Source of the DNA: Zingiber officinale
Lineage: Eukaryota; Streptophyta; Magnoliopsida; Zingiberales; Zingiberaceae
Reading direction: 5' to 3'
Assembly: GCF_018446385.1 (NCBI RefSeq)
Contig: NC_055990.1
Location: 133,808,996 to 133,872,995, forward strand
Length of the DNA stretch: 64,000 nucleotides
The position numbers were made by a program, and so were the translations under genes. Below are positions 1 through 12,500 of the stretch, piece after piece (the stretch's first letter is position 1; each line of letters opens with the position of its first letter). The notes under the pieces are model-generated. The model was not told where the DNA came from. It was given only the letters and a program-made list of their open reading frames with translations, and searched no databases.

Positions 1-90
1 GTCCTTAAGGCAAGAGCTTTTTGAAAGGCATGGGAATCAGATGTATGGCAGCAGATATGGCAGCTTAGTCTTTTAGTATAAGTGGGAGAT
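1..90 (+). mobile_element. Extreme 3' end of a Ty1/copia element, before its LTR
   Basis: This stretch is closely similar to 42450-42548, the end of a copia RNase H region, with the shared string AAGGCAAGAGCTTTT followed by GGAATCAGATGTATG. It ends in the purine-rich tract AGTGGGAGAT, the expected polypurine primer directly before an LTR. The rest of the element lies left of the window. Confidence 0.75.
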
Positions 91-2768
91 TGTTAGGATG
101 TATACTAAAAGCCTAGCTTTTGGTATAAAACATTTATCTAGAAATAAGAATCACATTGGTCAAATGTCTACATTTGTGATAAGTGTAGTTGTTCAATTAA
201 TTTATATTGTAGATAACATGGTGTGTGGTGTCACACACAGAAGATAATGTTATCAGTAACTTATAAATTATAAACAGTAGCTCACAACCATGATGGAAAG
301 GAACAAACCATTGGAAGGTCATAGTGTAATTAGGTGTTAGTTTATCTTAACTATATAATTACACTAGTACACTAAGAGTGTATTGAGTAGGACCATTAGA
401 GGTCGTTTCTTTTATACTGACTTTATAAAGGAACAAAGACCTCAGTTATTATGGAAGTGTGTGCTCTTAATCCTAATATAATAACAAACACATATATTTG
501 ATATTTATTTCTTTAATTTATCAATGGGTGAGATTTAGTTTGATGAATCAATAAGCCCGATAAGTTGGGAAATGATATCACTTATATTGTGTGTTGTTGA
601 TTATAGAAGGAAACTGTGTCCTAGTAATCTTGGTTGAGAATGTCCCCAAGAGGAGCTCATAAGGATTGTCATGTTAAACCCTGCAGGTGGACTTAGTCCG
701 ACATGACGATGAAGTTGAGTGGTACTACTCTTGGAGCTAGATATTAATTAAGTGAGTTGTCAGTAACTTACTTAATTAGTGGACATTTGTTATCTTAAAC
801 ACAGGGAGACTAACACACTCATGATAAGAAGGAGCCCAAAATGTAATTTGGGATTGGTGCGGTAGTTCAATAATAGTTCTCTAGTGGAATGAATTATTAT
901 TGATAAAATTAAGTTGTGTGTTCGGGGTGAGCACGGGATGCTTAATTTTATCGGGAGACCAAAACCAATTCCTCCTCTCGGTCCCTATCGTAGCCTCTAG
1001 TATATAGAGATTTATACCCACCGCATACACACCTTCTTACCCATCCAATGGGGCCGGTCAAGCTAGCTTGGAACCCAAGCTAGGGTCGGCCAAGACCAAG
1101 TGGATGAGCCATGTAGGTGGCCGGCCAAAGGTTGGGTCCCAAGCTTAGGTGGCCGGCCACTAGAATATTAAAGAGGATTTTTATTAAAATTATTTCTTAT
1201 GTGGATATCATGATTTTAAAAGAAAGTTTAAAAAATTAAAAATTTCCTTTTATAGCTTTCTACAAAAGATTAAGAGAAGAGATTAATCTCTTTCCTTATT
1301 TGTAGTTTAAAAGAATGATTTTAATTTTTGGTAAAAACTTTCCTTATTTGTAAATCATCTATATGTTTAAAAGAGAGTTTAAAATTTGAAATCTTTCCTT
1401 ATTTGTTGATTAAAGGAGAGTTTTAAATTTTAAGAAAACTTCCCTTTTTAACCATGTTCATTATTTAAAAGAGAGTTTAAAATTAAATATTCTCTTTTAT
1501 AAGTTTCTACAAAAGATTAAGAAAAGATTTGATATCTTTCCTTATTTGTAGATTAAAAGAGATTTTAATTTATAGAGATAACTTTCTTTTTATCCACATA
1601 TTTAAAAAGAAAGATTTTAATTTATTAAATTTCCTTTTTATAAACCAATCATGAAGGGATAAAAATTATTGGACAAATTTCATAAATTTCCAGAAGCAAA
1701 TAAGGAAGTTTTAATTTTTGTTTAAAATTTTATTTGCTTGGAAAATTTATGTGGTGGCCGGCCATTACAAATTGAAAAGAAAATTTGTTTTTAATTAAAT
1801 AAATTTTCCTTTTCAATGGCAAAAGAATTAAGGAAGTTTTTATTAATTTTTCCTTATTTGTCAAGACCAAGAATTATAAAAGAGGAGGTAGAGGAGGCTT
1901 CAAGGTGAAGGACTCTATTCTATTTTTCTCCCTCTTTTTCTTGGTGTGGTGGCCGGCCCTTCCCTTTCTCTTCTCTCCTCTTGTTGTGGCCGAAATCTAT
2001 CATCTCTTGGAGCTTGGAGGATGTGGCCGGATCTAGGAAGGAGAAGAAGGAGAGAAAGCATGCATCCCTTGGAGCTTGGTTGGTGGAAAATTCTTCATCC
2101 TTTGAAAGTTCTTGTGCTTGGCCGAAACTTGAAGGAAGAAGGAAGAAGGTGCCTAGGTGGTTCTCATCTCGGAAGATCGTTGCCCACACAACGTCCGAGG
2201 TTAGAAGAGGAATACGGTAGAAGATCAAGAGGTCTTTCTAAAAAGTATAACTAGTAATTTTTCTTTCCGCATCATACTAGTTATTTTTGGAAATAATACT
2301 AAGTACAAGAGACATACGATTCTAGTGTTTCGAATTTATTTTCGATATAGTGTTCTTTTGTTTTTCTTTTCCTTGTGATTTGATTGTTCTTTTCGGTTGA
2401 CCTAAAGTTATTTTAGGAAATTAAATATTAGCTTTCCTTAAAAGGTTTTGTCTAGTCGGTGGTGGTTGCTCCCATATCCAAGAAGGTCATGTGCCTCGCC
2501 ACGTCAGTACTGGGAACCAATTTTGGAAATTAATATTTAATGGAATTAATAACTTAGGTGATTTGGATCAAACGTGTTAAGTTCTGCAGGAGATCCAAGT
2601 CAAAACCTAAAAGAACAAATAGATTAAGTTTTGGATCAAATGTGTTAAGTTCCGCAGGCGATCCAAAATTTAATTTAAAAGAACACATGGTAGCTAGGAA
2701 AAAGTTCAGACCTTTGTACAAAATTTTTGTACAGTGGAACCTCTAGGTTTTCCAAGTAGTAACCAACA
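91..2768 (+). repeat. Long copia LTR (about 2.68 kb), copy 1
   Basis: It begins TGTTAGGATG after a polypurine tract and ends AACCAACA, giving the TG...CA ends of an LTR. It aligns along its length with 42549-45156 (shared blocks near the start, at the TTAAACACAGGGAGACTAAC block and in the last 250 bp). It contains several copies of the self-complementary decamer TGGCCGGCCA or close variants (about 1119, 1150, 1752, 1947). Small ORFs around 1920-2254 lie inside the LTR on both strands and do not look coding. Confidence 0.8.
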
Positions 2769-2779
2769 GATACACTCTC

Positions 2780-4484
2780 TAGTTCTGATTCTCGTCCGTC
2801 TTACCACTCATCTCCGAGTAGCTCTGATGATGATATTCCTCTGCGGCTGCTTCCTCTAAGTGATATTTATGTACGATGTCAACCAATTTCCACTCGTTAT
2901 TCTCTTCCACGTGCTCTTCTTGCTTCTTGAAATTTTGTCGAACCTTCTAGTTTTACACAGGCAGCCAGAGATCCAAATTGGCGTGTTGTGATGACTACAG
3001 AATTTGATGCTCTTCTTCGCAATACAACCTGGAACTTAGTTCCTTGTACCCCATCTATGAATATTGTGGGCTCTAAATGGGTTTACCGAATTAAGTATCG
3101 TGCAGATGGTTCTATTGAATGTTACAAAGCTCGTCTTATTGCTAAAAAATTTAATCAACAGTCGGATATTGACTTTAATGATACTTTTAGTTCAGTCGTC
3201 AAAATTACAACTATCAGATTGCTACTATCTATAGCTATTAGCTCCAATTGGCCAATACGATAATTAGATGTTTCCAATGCTTTTCTTCATTGACACCTTG
3301 AAGAAACTATTTATATGGAGCAACCCCCTGGATTCATCCACCCGCAACTTCCAACACATGTGTGTCAACTTCAGAAGTTCATATATGGTCTTCGGCAAGC
3401 ACCTCGTGCGTGGTTTCATCGTCTATCTACATGGCTTCATTCTCAGGGATTTTCTAGCTCAAAAACAGACTCTTCCCTATTCTATAAATGTCATGAGGAA
3501 TTTTCAATATTTATTCTGATTTATATGAATGATATATTAATAACTGGTAGTGATCAAAGCGGCATTACTACTTTACTATATCTTCTCCGGCAAGAGTTTC
3601 CTATTCGAGATCTTGGCAATGCTCGTTTTTTCCTTGGCATAGAGTTTCTCTCACATTCTGAAAGTTGTCTTCTCTCTCGGAGCAAATATATTGCTGGACT
3701 CCTACAACAAGCTAAAATGGATGGTGCACGTCCTATCTCCACTCCAATCATTGAGGGTGGTTTCACTGCACCTTCATCCTCATCTTCAATGTCTAACCCT
3801 CAGATCTACCGTAGTATTGTTGATGCCCTACAATATGTCATAATTATACGACCCGATATTGCTTTCGCTGTGAATCGTGCCTGTCAGTTTATGCATGCTC
3901 CTACTGAACATCATTGGGAAGGTGTTAAGAGAATTCTTCGATATCTCAAAGGCACTATTCTACATGGTCTTCTTTTATATCGTCAGTCTTCACGAGAGTT
4001 GATTGCCTACAATGATGCAGATTGGGTTGGATCTCCCGAAGATAGACGTTGTACTAGTGGATATGCTATATTTCTTGGGCGAAATCTTGTTTCCTGACTT
4101 TCAAAAAAGCAACCTATAGTCTCTCACTTAAGTACTGAAGTTGAATATAAAGTTATTGTTAACACAACGTCAAAAATTATTTGGCTACAATCTCTTCTTT
4201 CGAAATTACACTTTTTCCCAACTACTACACCTAAAATCTAATGTGATAATATTGGAGCAACTTATCTTATGGCAAATCCTGTTTTTCATGCTCGTACCAA
4301 GCATGTAGAGATTGATTTTCATTTTGTTCGCGAGCGTGTGGTGACTCGACAACTTTTGGTTTCTTATATCTCTACGGAAGATCAAAGTACTGATATATTT
4401 ACTAAGTCATTATCTAGACAACGTTTCACCAAATTAGCACTCAAACTCAATATTCAGGCACTCCCGTTGAGTTTGTCCGGGTAA
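2780..4484 (+). pseudogene. Decayed Ty1/copia reverse transcriptase and RNase H
   Basis: Translated pieces match copia Pol in order. The RT fingers region reads GSKWVYRIKYRADGSI, then KARLIAKKFNQ, and the palm follows with FIYGLRQAPRAWFHRL. RNase H follows with DADWVGSPEDRRCTSGYAIF and ends with RTKHVEIDFHFVRE and STDIFTKSL. In-frame stops occur near 3262, 4097 and 4240, and the normal YVDD catalytic box reads YMNDI, so one catalytic aspartate is asparagine. The upstream part of Pol is replaced by the LTR at 91-2768, so that LTR element probably inserted into this older copia. No 3' LTR is recognisable downstream. Confidence 0.88.
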
Positions 4485-5450
4485 TGACAATAATAAAAAT
4501 AATCTTTAATTGATTTCAATCAATCGGGATTTATTATATTTGGCACGCAATCAAGATCGGTTTGAATCAAATAGTAAAAATAATATTTCCAAGTAATTAT
4601 ATTACTATGTTTATAATTATTATGTTGCATGTCTTATTTATTCTTTCGATTATTATTTTAGATAATTTATATAAATAAACTTATTAATTTTAGTAATAAA
4701 ATTATCAAAAAACTTTATATTACACTATCTTCTCTTTGAGCTTACTATATTTTCTATATTTGTACACTGAAGAAACACTGCAACGTAGCTTCTAGTATAA
4801 CTTATTGGATGTGATCTTAAAACACTTCAAAACGTGTTGAAGCTCAGCGAATGTTGGCGTGGTATGGTGTCAAAGTCATATACCATTGTGACGGGAGATT
4901 GAAAGTCTAGCATAGATATTTTAAATTTATTTATTTATTTATTTATTTTTAACTAGCATGAGATATTCCGTCTTTAAGTCAACCAATTATAAGGATGATC
5001 GATTTAATCTCATATAAATTTTTCATCGATTATCAGAATAAATCCGAAAGTATTTATATGAGATGGAGTAGTCTAACATCCCATGTTTATCATCGTACTA
5101 GAAAAAATGACGAGTTAACGAGATACTTTAAATCTTGGTGGCAAAAGACGAATACGCTCATCCCCAGAACCTCCGTCAATCCGTCCCAGAGCCAACACGA
5201 AAGAGATAAATCACGAATGATACGATGAAATAATAATGGATTAAAGGATGAAGTTTCTCCTCCCATCCTCTTATTCCCAGTAACAATGTCTTCATTTCTG
5301 AGCCCGGCTTTCTGTCTTTCTTTAGGTCCCTCATCGTATAGAGACTGCTTGTACACCCTTATGTTTTCATCAATATAACTAAGACTTACAGTAGACATCA
5401 AAACTAAGAGAGCATTTTGACTAAAACCAATAATAACAACAAAAAAAAAG
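4485..5450. other. AT-rich intergenic DNA, no recognised gene
   Basis: A short TTTA microsatellite is present near 4929-4946. A 103-codon minus-strand ORF (5090-5401) and an overlapping 77-codon plus-strand ORF are open but match nothing I recognise. No LTR or TIR structure was seen. Confidence 0.5.
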
Positions 5451-6375
5451 AGGATTTGCCTTGCAGCCGGTTAGAAGTGACTGAATAGCCTACACAATAA
5501 ATTTAAATAAAACACTTTTCTTAAAATTTATAGCTTGATTAAAATAAGTACTTTCATAGAATTAAGAACCTAATTAAAAAGAAGAGACATAGAAATAGTT
5601 ACTTGGTTTGTAATCAGCAAATTACTAATCCAAAGAAATTAAAGCTCACTAAAAATCTCCTTTGGGTGGAGTAACCTCTTACAGCAGTCAAAGCTCACAA
5701 TTCCAAAGCTAAACTCAAATGGAGTCGTTTTCAAGTGTTGTATCTAGCTTCTGAGATCAGGACTGTATTTATAGCCCTGATCAGGACACCTGGAAGGATT
5801 ACATGAGCCTGGAGGGGAATAAAATTTAATCTCCGTCATAACGAACCACGACAACTGACTTTGTGATAAACTTTCTCCCAGACCCACTCAAACCTGATCT
5901 GCATTCAAGGGCGCCTCTGGGGGCGCCCTCCGCACCTGAGGTGGTCCGGGCACCCGGACCATATTCGGACACCTGGAATTGCTCCAGGCGCCCGAACCAC
6001 AGTTAACATCCAATTGACTTTTCGTCTAGGTCTTCTGCTCCAACTCCGCTTGCTTGGGTGATCTCGGCTACAGGAATAGGGCTCACCCAAACTCATTTTC
6101 CGACTTTCTCGAGCGTCTTTCCGCTCCGGCTTCTTGTTCCTCAAAACCACCGCGTGTTTCCTTCTCCTCCGCCAATGTACTCTTCCCTAGAGTCTCGTCC
6201 CTTGGACGCACTGACCCTGTCGGTTGTCTCTCATGTTATTCTTCTCACTAGCTGTATCTTTCGTTCGGTCTCCTATGCTCCTAAGTTTCTGCACACTTAG
6301 ACACAAAGTAACAAAACATAACAAGACTTAACTTAACTTGGTTGATCACATTAAAACTATCATGGGGTACTTACA
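5451..6375 (-). repeat. 3' LTR of family A element
   Basis: It aligns with 8776-9656 plus 10264-10320, for example TAGCTTGATTAAAATA, AATTAAAGCTCACTAAAAAT and CAAGTGTTGTATCTAGCTTC. The minus-strand start is TGTAAGTACC. It is rich in GGGCGCC/GGCGCCC motifs around 5908-5995. ORFs on both strands across 5905-6300 are within the LTR and look non-coding. Confidence 0.83.
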
Positions 6376-7380
6376 ATCTCCTCCTTTTTGATGTGAGTAA
6401 CCCCAAGTTAAGTTAGGGTGAATCACAAATAAATAATAATTATAAAATTGCAAGTACATGTTTTAAAAATTGTACCCTCCCTCTATACTTAATTTTTACT
6501 TCTCTCCCTTTGATCACATTAAAAATAGGGTATTCCATGAAAATAACTTTAAAATAAATATAAATCAGAGTTAAAGGATAAAAATAAAATGATTTTATTA
6601 AAAAAAAATCAGGAACATTTAAATTTCAAAAATCTGGAATTAAAAAAAATAATTATTTTAATTATTTAAAAATTCTAAGAATTTTTTGAACAGTTAAACT
6701 TAAAAATCCAAAGCTAAAATAAAATATTCACGGAAAATTGAATTGAATTTAAGCTGTAATAAATTTGTTTCTATATAAAGATTTACTTTCACGATATTTT
6801 GAAAAATAATTTCTGAGCTCAAAAAATCATGAGAATTTTGTGATAATGTAATAGAGCGTGCATTTTTACAAAAAAAAAAAAAAAAAAAGATAAATTTTTC
6901 AAGAATTTTAAATTAAAAAATTTTAATATTAAAGATTTATATTTAGATAAATAATTTATAGAAAATTCACCAATGATCAAAAATTTCAGAACAAATTCTT
7001 TAGATAGAGAACATGATATAGTTTCATAAGAAAATAAAGTTAGCAAGGATAACCTTACGAAATAATTTTATATTGAAATTTTATATTTTGTTAAAAAATA
7101 TATAGAAAAATACTAAAAAAATTTCTATAGAAGAGTATTGAATTCCTCTTTCTCAGAAAAATTAGGATCAAATTTATTTCAAACAGAAATTATATGAAAA
7201 TTTTATTTAGCCAATTCTAAGCAATAAAAATATTAAATCAATTCAAATGTAAGACATGCATAAAAAATCAATCCAAGCATGATTTTGGAATCCAAAATAA
7301 ATTCCTTCCGGATTAATAAGAAATTTTTTTGGAATATTTTTTTACGATAGTTTTCTGATTTGGTTCTTAAGATATCTATA
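6376..7380 (-). other. Untranslated 3' part of family A element
   Basis: This is A/T-rich DNA between the Gag remnant and the 3' LTR. It has a poly-A run near 6871-6888 and no sustained ORF. The polypurine tract is at the left edge (plus strand ATCTCCTCCTTTTT, 6376-6389). Confidence 0.6.
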
Positions 7381-7556
7381 ATACCAATTAAGTCCTAAAT
7401 AATTTCGAACTAGTTGAGCATGTGAGCATACAAAATTTTTCAAATTTTCTATTTCTATTTTCAACTTTTCATTTTCAATTTTATCTTGTTGAAATCTTCT
7501 AGTCGACAGAATGTTGCTAAGGTTAGTTTTAATTCATCATTTTTCTTTTTATATTT

Positions 7557-8760
7557 TCAATTTTTTATTTCTAATTTACAAGTATTTTTCGATAATATTT
7601 TTATGAATTTAAATAATTGGTCAGGAGATAGAGACCGTACCTGACTTACCTTGTCGATTTCTGATGCTCCCTCTTTAGAGTTGCTTTCTTCTGATGTTGC
7701 TTCCCCTTCATTGATGCTCTCGATACTCATTGCGGAAGAGCTTGCTTCGTCGTCTTCTTGGTCACTTGCCATCAATGCAAGTCCGGCTTGGGCTTCGATC
7801 TCTGACTCTGACGACGTTTCATCCCACGTCGCTTTTAGATTTTTTTTTTTATATATTTTGACTAGATCGGTTTCTTATTCTTCTCCTTGTTCTTCAATTT
7901 GGGACAGTTATCTTTGACGTGCCTTTCTTCATTGCAGTGGTAACATCTTATCTTTCTTCTTATTTAATCCTGCACTTAACTAAACTTATTAGTTTTAAAC
8001 AACTTTTTGAATTTTCTTACCATGAATGTCGTTTCTTCATCGTCGAAAGACGTTTCGGATTCTGGTTCATCCATTTTTGCCTTTAAGGCAATGTTGTACT
8101 TGGGCTCCTTCTTTAGATCTACACATCTAGTTTCATGAACTTTAAATGTAGAAAATAATTCTTCTAAAGTACTTACCTTTAGAGCCTTAGAGATGTAATA
8201 TGCATCTACTAAGGATACTCATTCAGAAGTCCTAAGAAAGGCATTAAGCGCGTACCTTAGTGAATCTCGGTTGGTTACCTTTTCTCCGAAATTCGTGAGT
8301 CCGGTGATGAGTTCCTTGATCCTTAAGTGGAGGTGTGCAATATCTTCACCTTCTTCTAATCAGAGGTTTCTGATATGATTCCGGAGCAAATCCTGTCTCA
8401 CTAGTTTTGCCTCTGAGGTCCCTTCGTATTGTTCTAGGAATTTTTCCTAGAGCTCCTTAGCTGATTCATAGACTCCAATCCAATTCACTTCTTAATATGA
8501 TAAAATGCTAAGCAAATGAAACTCTACTTTGTTGTTTGCCACGAAGTCGGCTTATTCCTTTTTTATCCATTGGTATTCTTATTTGTCCTCTGGTGCTAAA
8601 AAATCAAATTTCATAATTAATAATAAATCAAAATATGTGTTACAGAATACCTCCATCTTTTTTTTCCAGTTTGTGAATTCCCTCTCGAATTTCGGTGGGT
8701 AGATGCTCGGCCCGATCATCTCTTGTGCTTCGATCGACGGTAGTCCTCTTGAAGCATCTT
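7557..8760 (-). pseudogene. Copia-type Gag remnant of family A element
   Basis: On the minus strand the start region reads MIGPSIYPPKFEREFTNWKK (around 8730-8670). This is followed, across several frameshifts and stops, by a UBN2-type Gag core (EDIAHLHLRIKELITGLTNF near 8360-8300). An intact CCHC zinc knuckle, CYHCNEERHVKDNC, lies near 7905-7945. A Ser/Glu-rich tail (EASSSAMSIESINEGE) ends near 7557. Copia Gag proteins package element RNA in cytoplasmic particles. Stops such as at 8579 show that this copy is dead. No Pol domain follows. Confidence 0.82.
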
Positions 8761-8761
8761 G

Positions 8762-8773
8762 GCTCTGATACCA
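8762..8773 (-). other. Primer binding site, initiator tRNA-Met type
   Basis: The minus strand reads TGGTATCAGAGC, two bases inside the right LTR edge. This motif is complementary to the 3' end of plant initiator tRNA-Met, and it marks 8776-10320 as the 5' LTR. Confidence 0.85.
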
Positions 8774-8775
8774 AT

Positions 8776-10320
8776 TGTAGGTCCCTTCCGGCCGGCTAGA
8801 GAGGGTAAATGGCCTACACAATAAATTCAAGCAAAACACCTTCCTCGAAACTTATAGCTTGATTAAAATATACACTTGCATAAAGAATTAAGAACCTAAT
8901 TAAAAGGAAGAGGAACAGAAAGAGTTACTTGGTTTACAATCAGTGGATTGCTAATCCAAGGAAATTAAAGCTCACTAAAAATCTCCTTTGGGCGGAGTAA
9001 CCTCTTACAGGAGTCAAAGCTCACAATTACAAAGCTAAACTCAAATGGAGTCATTTTCAAGTGTTGTATCTAGCTTCTGGGATCAGTGATGTATTTATAA
9101 CCCTGATCGAGGTGCTTGGAAGGGTTTCAGGCGCCTGGATGGGGATAAAATTTAAACTTTCTAGTCCAGGCACCTAGACCCTCTCCGGGCGCCCGGTCCC
9201 GCTTAAACCTGATTCGCATTCGAGGGCGCCTCTGGAGGTGCCCTCGGCACCCAAGGTGGTCTGAGCGCCCGGACCCGATCCGGGCGCCCGGAGTCCAGGC
9301 ATCTGGAATTGCTCCAAGCGCCCAAACCACAGTCAACATCCAGTTGACTTTTCATCCCGGTCTTCCGCTTCAATTCTGCTTGCTTGGGTGATTTCGGCCA
9401 CCGAAATAGGGCTCACCCGAACCCATTTTCTGACCTTCTCGAGCGTCCTTCTGCTCTAGCTTCTCGTCCCTCGAAACCGTCACGTGCTTCCTTCTCGTTC
9501 GCCAGCGTACTCTTCTGCAACGCCTCGTCTCTCGGATACACCAAGTCTTTCGACTGTATCTCGTGTCATCCTTCTCACTAGCTACGTCTTTCGTTCGACC
9601 TCCTGTGCTTCTAAGTTCTTGCACACTTAGACACAGGGCATCAAAACATAACAGAATAGTGTTGTCAAAATCAAGAGTTTAGGTAAAATTGTTATAGGAA
9701 TCATAAAATCGGATCGTAAAATAAAATCATAAGATTTTACATAATATTTTAAATCAATTTTAAAAAAAACCTGATATATTCTTTTTAATTGATCATTAAA
9801 TATTTTAATCCAAATTATAACATAAATCTACATATAGAACATTTTAATTCATATAATCATAAACTACTCATAATTTTAAACTTTTAAACAACCAAATACT
9901 TGTCATGAAAATACAACATAAACATAAATTCAAATCTAAAGCTTAAGTTCAAAGATAAATAAAAGACAAGATAATAAATTAATATAAATCATTCATAAAC
10001 AAGTGCAAATCTAAAATCATCCCAAAACGATATTGTTTTGTTTAAAATGGTTCCCTTTTATTAACGACATAAAATCGATAAAATTATCTCAAAAATCATA
10101 TTTTTACAAGTTTAAATGTGATTTTAAGATTTTGATCGGATTTTACGATTTTGATCCGATTGTACTTTAATACATGATTTTATTACGATTTCACTTGATT
10201 TTCATAAGTAAACTCGCGATTTTGTATGAGTTTACGAGTCAACTCGTGATTTTGATAACATTGTAATAGGACCTAACTTGAATTAGTTGATCACATCAAA
10301 ACTATCACGGGATACTTATA
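8776..10320 (-). repeat. 5' LTR of family A element, split by a MITE
   Basis: The LTR runs from TGTAGGTCCC at 8776 to 9656 and resumes at 10264-10320 (TGATCACATCAAAACTATCA, ending at the LTR edge CTTATA). The interruption is the MITE at 9657-10263. Without it the LTR is about 0.93 kb, like its partner. It contains many GGGCGCC and GCGCCC motifs (9180-9330). Confidence 0.82.
9657..10263. mobile_element. hAT-type MITE inside the family A LTR
   Basis: The left end TAGTGTTGTCAAAATC pairs with the inverted right end, which reads CAATGTTATCAAAATC on the opposite strand. Both fit the hAT end consensus (C/T)A(A/G)NG. The flanking 8-mers TAACAGAA (9649-9656) and TAATAGGA (10264-10271) match at 6 of 8 positions, as an aged 8-bp target duplication would. 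The interior is AT-rich, with repeated GATTTTG/CAAAATC subterminal motifs and no ORF. The partner LTR at 5451-6375 lacks it. Confidence 0.8.
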
Positions 10321-12500
10321 AATTTAATTGCTTAATCAAAGAAGCTACTTTTATCTACTCTTGTAGAATCATTGGAGAATTAGAGATTCTGTCTTCTTTT
10401 CTTTTTCTCTTTCTTTCCCTCGACTAATAATATTTAAAAAAACTTAGGCCCTTAGATAATAGTGCAGCGATTAAATCATGATTAATTAAATATTTAAAGG
10501 TTGAATTTTAACTGCAACGTATTATAGAAAATTTTTTCTAGTGAGATAACTCTAAGAACGCTGACCGCTTAGATGAGTTTCTGTAAACGTTTTCTGATTT
10601 ACTTGAAAATTTTATGTGAAATTAAGTCGATCATCTCCAGAATTAGTCTATTCAAAAAATTAGATATTTAAATTACCCAGGAAAAAAAAAAACTAGACTG
10701 AATCATTCTTCCAAGCCATAGAAGTATGGATCTATTACTATGAAAATAACAGAATAAATTTAAATCCTAATCATGTCACTGAAGATTTTGGCTATCACGA
10801 TGAAAATCATTATTGTATGCACCTTGGGTCCAACTAGTTCGGGAGATGGACAATCCTCTCCTACAAATTGATCATCCAATAAATTCGGAAGTGTGAACGG
10901 TTCCTCCCCTAAGAACCAATGTCCTAAATTTTTCATTTTATTGGAGGAAAATACCTTACAGTATGCTATAACTAAGATTCAAATCGTGGATGCTCAAGCC
11001 GAACCTTGTCATTTTTTCTATAAAAGATCATACGTTCACCCCGAGCACCCTATATGACTGACCTTATAGTCATATGTAAATAGGTAAATCAGAAAATCGA
11101 ATAGACCACCACTTCATCAGAGATTGACCCTTATCTATTTTTATAAATCTATCATATGATAATCAACTCAATTATACCCAGAAAACTTTGTCATTGCACC
11201 ATGTACCGAGGCTTCATTCACGTATTCAATGAACTATTTAAGGTGGATGAATTATTACAGTGACTTCAATTCTATCAGTTTCAAAATCTAAGCTAGAATG
11301 CGGCATTTCACCTGAAGTAAACACAGTATTTAATATCGATTTTAAAATATATGACTGCACTGGATAAGGGATGAGACTTTTGTGTTATTCAATTGGACCA
11401 TACCAGCTGTTATTCAATTGAACCATGCAAGCTGCACAAAATGGGATCGATGAGTTAGATGAGTTAAAGTGGTCGAGTCAATTAGTTGAACTAAATGAAA
11501 GAATTAGATGACTAGCCAGGTGAAATTAATGGACTAGGCAGACTCAATGAGCCACACAAGTTGTGGATAGGATGAGATAGATGAAGGAAGATTGACCTAT
11601 TCAATTAGGTTGGACCTATTCATGAATAGGAAAATCTAGTCAATCTAGTAAGCAAATTAAACAATTTCACCGGATAAGGCAGAAGAACTTGGCAAGCAGA
11701 ATACGCTAGGCGATCAATCTTGTCAATTAAGTTGGAAAGCGAGTTAAGACTAAGTGAGTCAACCGAATTGATCAAACAGACAAATTAGACAAGTCTATTA
11801 CATTAAATTGATAAAACAGGTTAGGTAGTTCAAGCTATCCGAATAAAGTGAATGATTGAACAAAACATACTAATCTGATAAATCCATTTGATTAATCTGA
11901 TATATCAACCAACCTGAGTTGAACAACCAGATTCAAACAAATTAAGCAAGCTAAGTTGAGCGAGTTAGACAAAAAAAAATCACTTGAGCATGCCAAATCC
12001 AAAAAGAAAACAACCCAAACACATTTGATGCCATGCTTGGATAGCTAAACCAACCTAGCTAATGACCAGATAAAGCAAGTTTGGCAAGCCTAAATCACCG
12101 AGACAACCACACAAGATGAAAAACAATTGTTCAACTTATCTTTCATCTCATTCTCTATCTCTCTATCAAACAAAAGCTTTTCCAAAAGCTTTCTCAGATA
12201 AATCGCTTACTACTCAAAGGCGGGTAGATCTATTAACCGAGCAAGCTGCACTCTCTCAATGACCACGGTGAACAATTTTTTCATTGGTTTTATGATAGGA
12301 ATAAACTACCAATTACTTCATCTTCTATAAAAATTTGAAACATGTACCATTGGCATAGAGTGAATCATATTGATAGTATATGAAACACCTTAAAATTGAG
12401 GCATATAACTTTTCTAAGCTGCTAAGACATACTCTATTGTAAACTGTTTGTGGAGAAAAACTTGATCACCAACTCATATTCTTGCTCGCATAATTAATTC
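10321..12500. other. Intergenic DNA downstream of the FAM21-like gene
   Basis: No gene, LTR or TIR recognised. From about 11440 to 11990 the sequence is a degenerate, purine-biased repeat with many GAGTTAGA, GTTAAG and AATTGATCAAA-like words. The last 150-200 bp before 12501 probably hold the 3' UTR of the gene read from the right, but no clear poly(A) signal was fixed. Confidence 0.45.

Larger units (their letters stand above)
5451..10320 (-). mobile_element. Gag-only LTR retrotransposon (family A, TR-GAG type)
   Basis: Two similar LTRs (5451-6375 and 8776-10320) flank an internal region of 2.4 kb read on the minus strand. The tRNA-Met primer site lies next to the right LTR, and a purine tract (minus strand AAAAAGGAGGAGAT) lies next to the left LTR, which fixes the orientation. 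The internal region codes only a copia-type Gag. There is no protease, integrase or RT, so movement would need enzymes from another element. No exact target duplication could be found at 5451/10320. The left LTR edge is uncertain by a few bases. Confidence 0.85.

Noticed and set aside
1920..2254. Three overlapping 79-102-codon ORFs on both strands
   Set aside because: They lie wholly inside a long LTR, and the matching region of the second LTR copy does not keep the frames.
5090..5401. 103-codon minus-strand ORF in the intergenic region
   Set aside because: No recognisable motif, overlapped by a 77-codon ORF on the other strand, and no flanking gene structure. Kept only as a note.
8762..8773. 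tRNA-Met-like matches at this and the other four TGGTATCAGAGC sites
   Set aside because: Only 12 bases match. They are primer binding sites next to LTRs (or the viral equivalent), not tRNA genes.
5446..10325. Target duplication for the family A element
   Set aside because: The bases beside 5451-5457 (GGATT) and after 10320 (AATTT) do not match, so no duplication is claimed.
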